DNA of 8,353 nt from assembly GCA_012514915.1 (NCBI GenBank), contig JAAYZJ010000242.1, forward strand, positions 1 through 8,353, written 5' to 3'. This stretch comes from Lentisphaerota bacterium. Lineage in GTDB: Bacteria > Verrucomicrobiota > Kiritimatiellia > RFP12 > JAAYLN01. The number at the start of each line of letters is the position of its first letter. The first letter of the stretch is position 1. The notes under the pieces are model-generated. The model was given only the letters and a program-made list of their open reading frames with translations, was not told where the DNA came from and did not search any database. Made by a program: the position numbers and the translations under genes. Shown here in pieces: positions 6,429-8,353 of the stretch.

Positions 6429-7697
6429 ATGAAGACACGCAAGTCAACAACGAAGCCGATCCGCGTGGGCGTGATCGGCGTGGGGCGGGGCCAGAGTTTC
6501 GCCGCGGGCGCGACCGATCTGGTCGGCATGAAGCTGGTCGCCCTGTGCGACACGTGGGAGGAGAAACTGGCGCAAGCCGGCAAGCGCTACAACGTGGCGA
6601 CCTACACCGACTATGGCCGGTTTCTGGAGCACGACATGGACGCGGTCGTGCTGGCCAACTATTTCCACGAGCACGCCCCCTTTGCAATCCGCGCCCTGGA
6701 GGCGGGCAAGCATGTCATGAGCGAGACCTCGTGCAACGCCACGCTCGCCGAGGGCGTGGCGCTCTGCCGCGCCGTCGAGAAGAGCGGCAAGATCTACATG
6801 CTGGCCGAGAACTACCCCTACACGAAGTTCAACCTGGAGATGCGCCGCGTCTACCGCAGCGGCGAGATCGGCCGCGTCACCTACGCCGAGGCCGAATACA
6901 ACCATCCGATCGAACCCGGCGCCATCAACCGCCTTTCGCCGGGCACCGGCCACTGGCGCAACTGGCTCCCGTCGACCTACTATTGCACCCACGCCCTGGC
7001 GCCGCTGGTCACGATCACCGACACCCTGCCGGTCTCGGTGAACGGGCTTTCCATCGCGGTGCCGGAAATGACCGACGCGCTGCCGCGCGTCAACGACCCC
7101 GGCTCGGTCATCCTGTGCCGCATGGACAACGGCGCCGTCTTCCGCTTGTTCGGCCTGTGGCTGCCGGGACACAGCAACTGGTACCGGGTGCATGGTGTCC
7201 ACGGCGCGATGGAAATCACCCGCGGCCCGGGCTACTTCGGCCCGGGACAGGTCCGCGTCTGGCATGATCACTGGGACCGAACCGCGGGGCAGCCGGCCGA
7301 GCGCGTCTACATCCCCGACTGGCCCGAGCACGGCGCGTTGGCCGACCAGGCCGGACACGGCGGCGGCGATTTCTGGACGAACTTCGCGTTCGCCAACGCC
7401 ATCCGCACCGGTCAGCCGCCGTTTCTGGACGTGTACCGCGGCGTGGCCATGAGCAGCGTCGGGATTCTCGCCTGGAAGAGCGCGCTGCAAGACGGCGCCC
7501 CGTTCGCGGTGCCTGATTTCCGGAAGGAGGCCGATCGACGCCGATACGAGAACGACCACTGGTCGCCCTTCCCCGTGCATGCCACGCTGGCGCCGGACCA
7601 GCCGCCGGCGAGTATCCGGGGGCGGATCAAACCGCCGCGCGCCGCCGTGCAGAACGCCCGCAAGATCTGGAAGGCGCAGGGCTACAAGGGCCGCTGA
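6429..7697 (+). CDS. Gfo/Idh/MocA-family oxidoreductase, second copy
   Basis: A 422-residue predicted NAD(P)-dependent oxidoreductase. The Rossmann motif is G17-V-G19-R-G21 in VIGVGRGQSF, followed by the strand-2 acid in VALCDTWEEK. The C-terminal domain contains MLAENYPYTKFN, GEIGRVTYAEAEYNH and CTHALAPL (His188), as in large uncharacterised subfamilies of environmental bacteria. The EKP motif is replaced by GKHVMSETSC: Glu99 is kept but the lysine is Thr100, the same alignment position at which the upstream copy has Val. The two copies share the fold but are clearly diverged (different motifs throughout), so this is not a recent duplication. There is no Tat or Sec signal, so it is cytoplasmic. 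It may form a two-step redox pair with the upstream enzyme, which is inference. Confidence 0.9.
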   Translation: MKTRKSTTKPIRVGVIGVGRGQSFAAGATDLVGMKLVALCDTWEEKLAQAGKRYNVATYTDYGRFLEHDMDAVVLANYFHEHAPFAIRALEAGKHVMSETSCNATLAEGVALCRAVEKSGKIYMLAENYPYTKFNLEMRRVYRSGEIGRVTYAEAEYNHPIEPGAINRLSPGTGHWRNWLPSTYYCTHALAPLVTITDTLPVSVNGLSIAVPEMTDALPRVNDPGSVILCRMDNGAVFRLFGLWLPGHSNWYRVHGVHGAMEITRGPGYFGPGQVRVWHDHWDRTAGQPAERVYIPDWPEHGALADQAGHGGGDFWTNFAFANAIRTGQPPFLDVYRGVAMSSVGILAWKSALQDGAPFAVPDFRKEADRRRYENDHWSPFPVHATLAPDQPPASIRGRIKPPRAAVQNARKIWKAQGYKGR

Positions 7698-7715
7698 CGC
7701 GCGGGAGGCAGGCGT

Positions 7716-7748
7716 GCGCCAGCGAGGCCTTCGGACCGACGCTAGCGC
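7716..7748 (-). other. Long imperfect hairpin in the spacer
   Basis: GCGCCAGCG (7716-7724) and CGCTAGCGC (7740-7748) are complementary at eight of nine positions. An inner GG/CC stem sits around a TTCG sequence. On the plus strand two positions are C-A mismatches. In minus-strand RNA the same positions become G-U wobbles, giving an almost continuous helix with a CGAA loop. No T-run follows on either strand, so it is not a standard intrinsic terminator. It lies 18 nt after the second oxidoreductase and just before the 9-bp repeat array. Confidence 0.5.
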
Positions 7749-7755
7749 CGAGGGT

Positions 7756-7800
7756 ATCGAAGAAATCGCGCGAATCGAGAGAATCGATGGAATCGAATGG
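7756..7800. repeat. Degenerate 9-bp tandem repeat, five units
   Basis: ATCGA (once ATCGC) begins at 7756, 7765, 7774, 7783 and 7792, an exact 9-bp period with a variable four-base remainder rich in G and A. The units are ATCGAAGAA, ATCGCGCGA, ATCGAGAGA, ATCGATGGA and ATCGAATGG. It occupies the 130-nt spacer before the URO-D-like gene, ending 27 nt before its ATG and outside its ribosome-binding site. It is the clearest of the three short-period arrays in the window. Confidence 0.65.
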
Positions 7801-7827
7801 TTCGGGAGCCCTGAAGGAACGATCGCC

Positions 7828-8353
7828 ATGACAGACACCTCCGCAACCCATGCCTTTGCGGGTCCGTGGGGCGAGCGGGCGCAACTGGCGCTCGACACCC
7901 TCGCGCTGCGTCCAACCCGGGGCATCCCGACCTGGATGCTCAACGACATGCAGTGGAGCCACCTGGAGTCGTTCTCCGGCCATCCGCCGGGGAGCTACGA
8001 GAGGGATCCCGCGCGCGTCTATCTCGCGTTTCAACAGGCCGCCGGGGTCTGCTACATCGACCAGTGGATCCCGGAAAACCCGCTGAGCATGAAAACCTGG
8101 GGCTACGACGACACGCAGGCCCGCGGCGCCACGACCGGCGCCGAGATGATCGTCCGCGACGGGATCGTGATCGACTCGCCGGAGGCCGTCGTGCAGCACC
8201 TGGAACACGTGGTCTTTCCCCGGGCGCTTGCGGAACGGCAGGCGCTGGAGGAAGACGCCGACGCGCGGGTGCGCCGGTTGATCGAGGGCGAGGCCGCCAT
8301 TCAGGAAAGCTTCGGCAACAACCTGCTCAAGGGTCCGTACGGCGGCTTCCAGG
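7828..8353 (+). CDS. Uroporphyrinogen decarboxylase-like protein (3' end outside window)
   Basis: An open frame of 175 residues from ATG 7828, still open at the window edge and preceded by AAGGA at 7814-7818, nine nt before the start. It resembles the URO-D/methyltransferase TIM-barrel family as found next to sugar genes in PVC bacteria: an N-terminal RGIPTWML segment (31-38) in the place of the PVWxMRQAGRY motif, then the cytoplasmic-looking ARVYLAFQQAAGVCYIDQW, the segment TTGAEMIVRDG, and GPYGGFQ at the edge. The haem-pathway arginine motif is absent (NDMQWSH follows PTWML), so this is not the haem enzyme HemE. Family relatives include corrinoid-dependent methyltransferases (MtaA/CmuA type), but no cobalamin-linked gene is in view. 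The function is unknown. About half the usual 350-400 residues are visible. Family assignment is from remembered sequence patterns. Confidence 0.65.
   Translation, partial: MTDTSATHAFAGPWGERAQLALDTLALRPTRGIPTWMLNDMQWSHLESFSGHPPGSYERDPARVYLAFQQAAGVCYIDQWIPENPLSMKTWGYDDTQARGATTGAEMIVRDGIVIDSPEAVVQHLEHVVFPRALAERQALEEDADARVRRLIEGEAAIQESFGNNLLKGPYGGFQ

Noticed and set aside
3649..6687. A 1012-codon open frame on the minus strand, opposite the isomerase and first oxidoreductase
   Set aside because: High-GC codon bias on the plus strand leaves the opposite frame free of stops. Its translation is Arg/Gly/Val/His-rich with no recognisable domain, while the plus-strand frames carry clear family motifs throughout.
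7756..7800. CRISPR array
   Set aside because: Units are only 9 bp, imperfect and without spacers, and no cas genes are present.

Overview
The window is high-GC bacterial DNA with tightly packed genes. It holds one minus-strand regulator facing a plus-strand run of six genes, the last of which is cut by the window edge. The gene types suggest a member of the PVC group (Kiritimatiellota, Lentisphaerota, Verrucomicrobiota or Planctomycetota): two Gfo/Idh/MocA oxidoreductases in tandem, an arabinose/fucose-isomerase-like protein, an FGGY kinase, an amidohydrolase-2 protein and a uroporphyrinogen-decarboxylase-like protein. Hairpin and short-period repeats in the spacers fit the same guess. This assignment rests on recall of similar gene sets, not on a search, and is moderate at best.

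Layout. Positions 1-214 are non-coding and hold an inverted pair of structured 26-nt hairpin elements (20-45 and 73-98), then a 10-bp periodic repeat (166-205). A MelR-like AraC-family regulator lies at 215-1096 on the minus strand. A 106-bp divergent control region (1097-1202) separates it from an FGGY sugar kinase (1203-2561), a TIM-barrel metal-dependent hydrolase (2558-3664) and an arabinose/fucose-isomerase-like protein (3661-5067). Both junctions among these three genes are 4-base ATGA stop/start overlaps. A short spacer with 9-bp periodic repeats precedes two Gfo/Idh oxidoreductases (5146-6402 and 6429-7697). A second spacer holds a long hairpin and another 9-bp periodic array. The window ends inside a uroporphyrinogen-decarboxylase-like gene (7828 to beyond 8353).

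How the genes may work together. An isomerase plus a kinase is the standard start of aldose catabolism (aldose to ketose to ketose phosphate), and the divergent AraC-type protein is the obvious candidate sugar sensor. The hydrolase could open a sugar lactone or release the sugar from a conjugate. The two dehydrogenases could oxidise, reduce or epimerise a related sugar. The role of the URO-D-like protein is unknown. No transporter, aldolase or glycosidase is in the window, so the substrate cannot be named. The coupled kinase-hydrolase-isomerase module, the two dehydrogenases without the usual active-site lysine, and the structured repeats in the spacers are the parts most worth following up.
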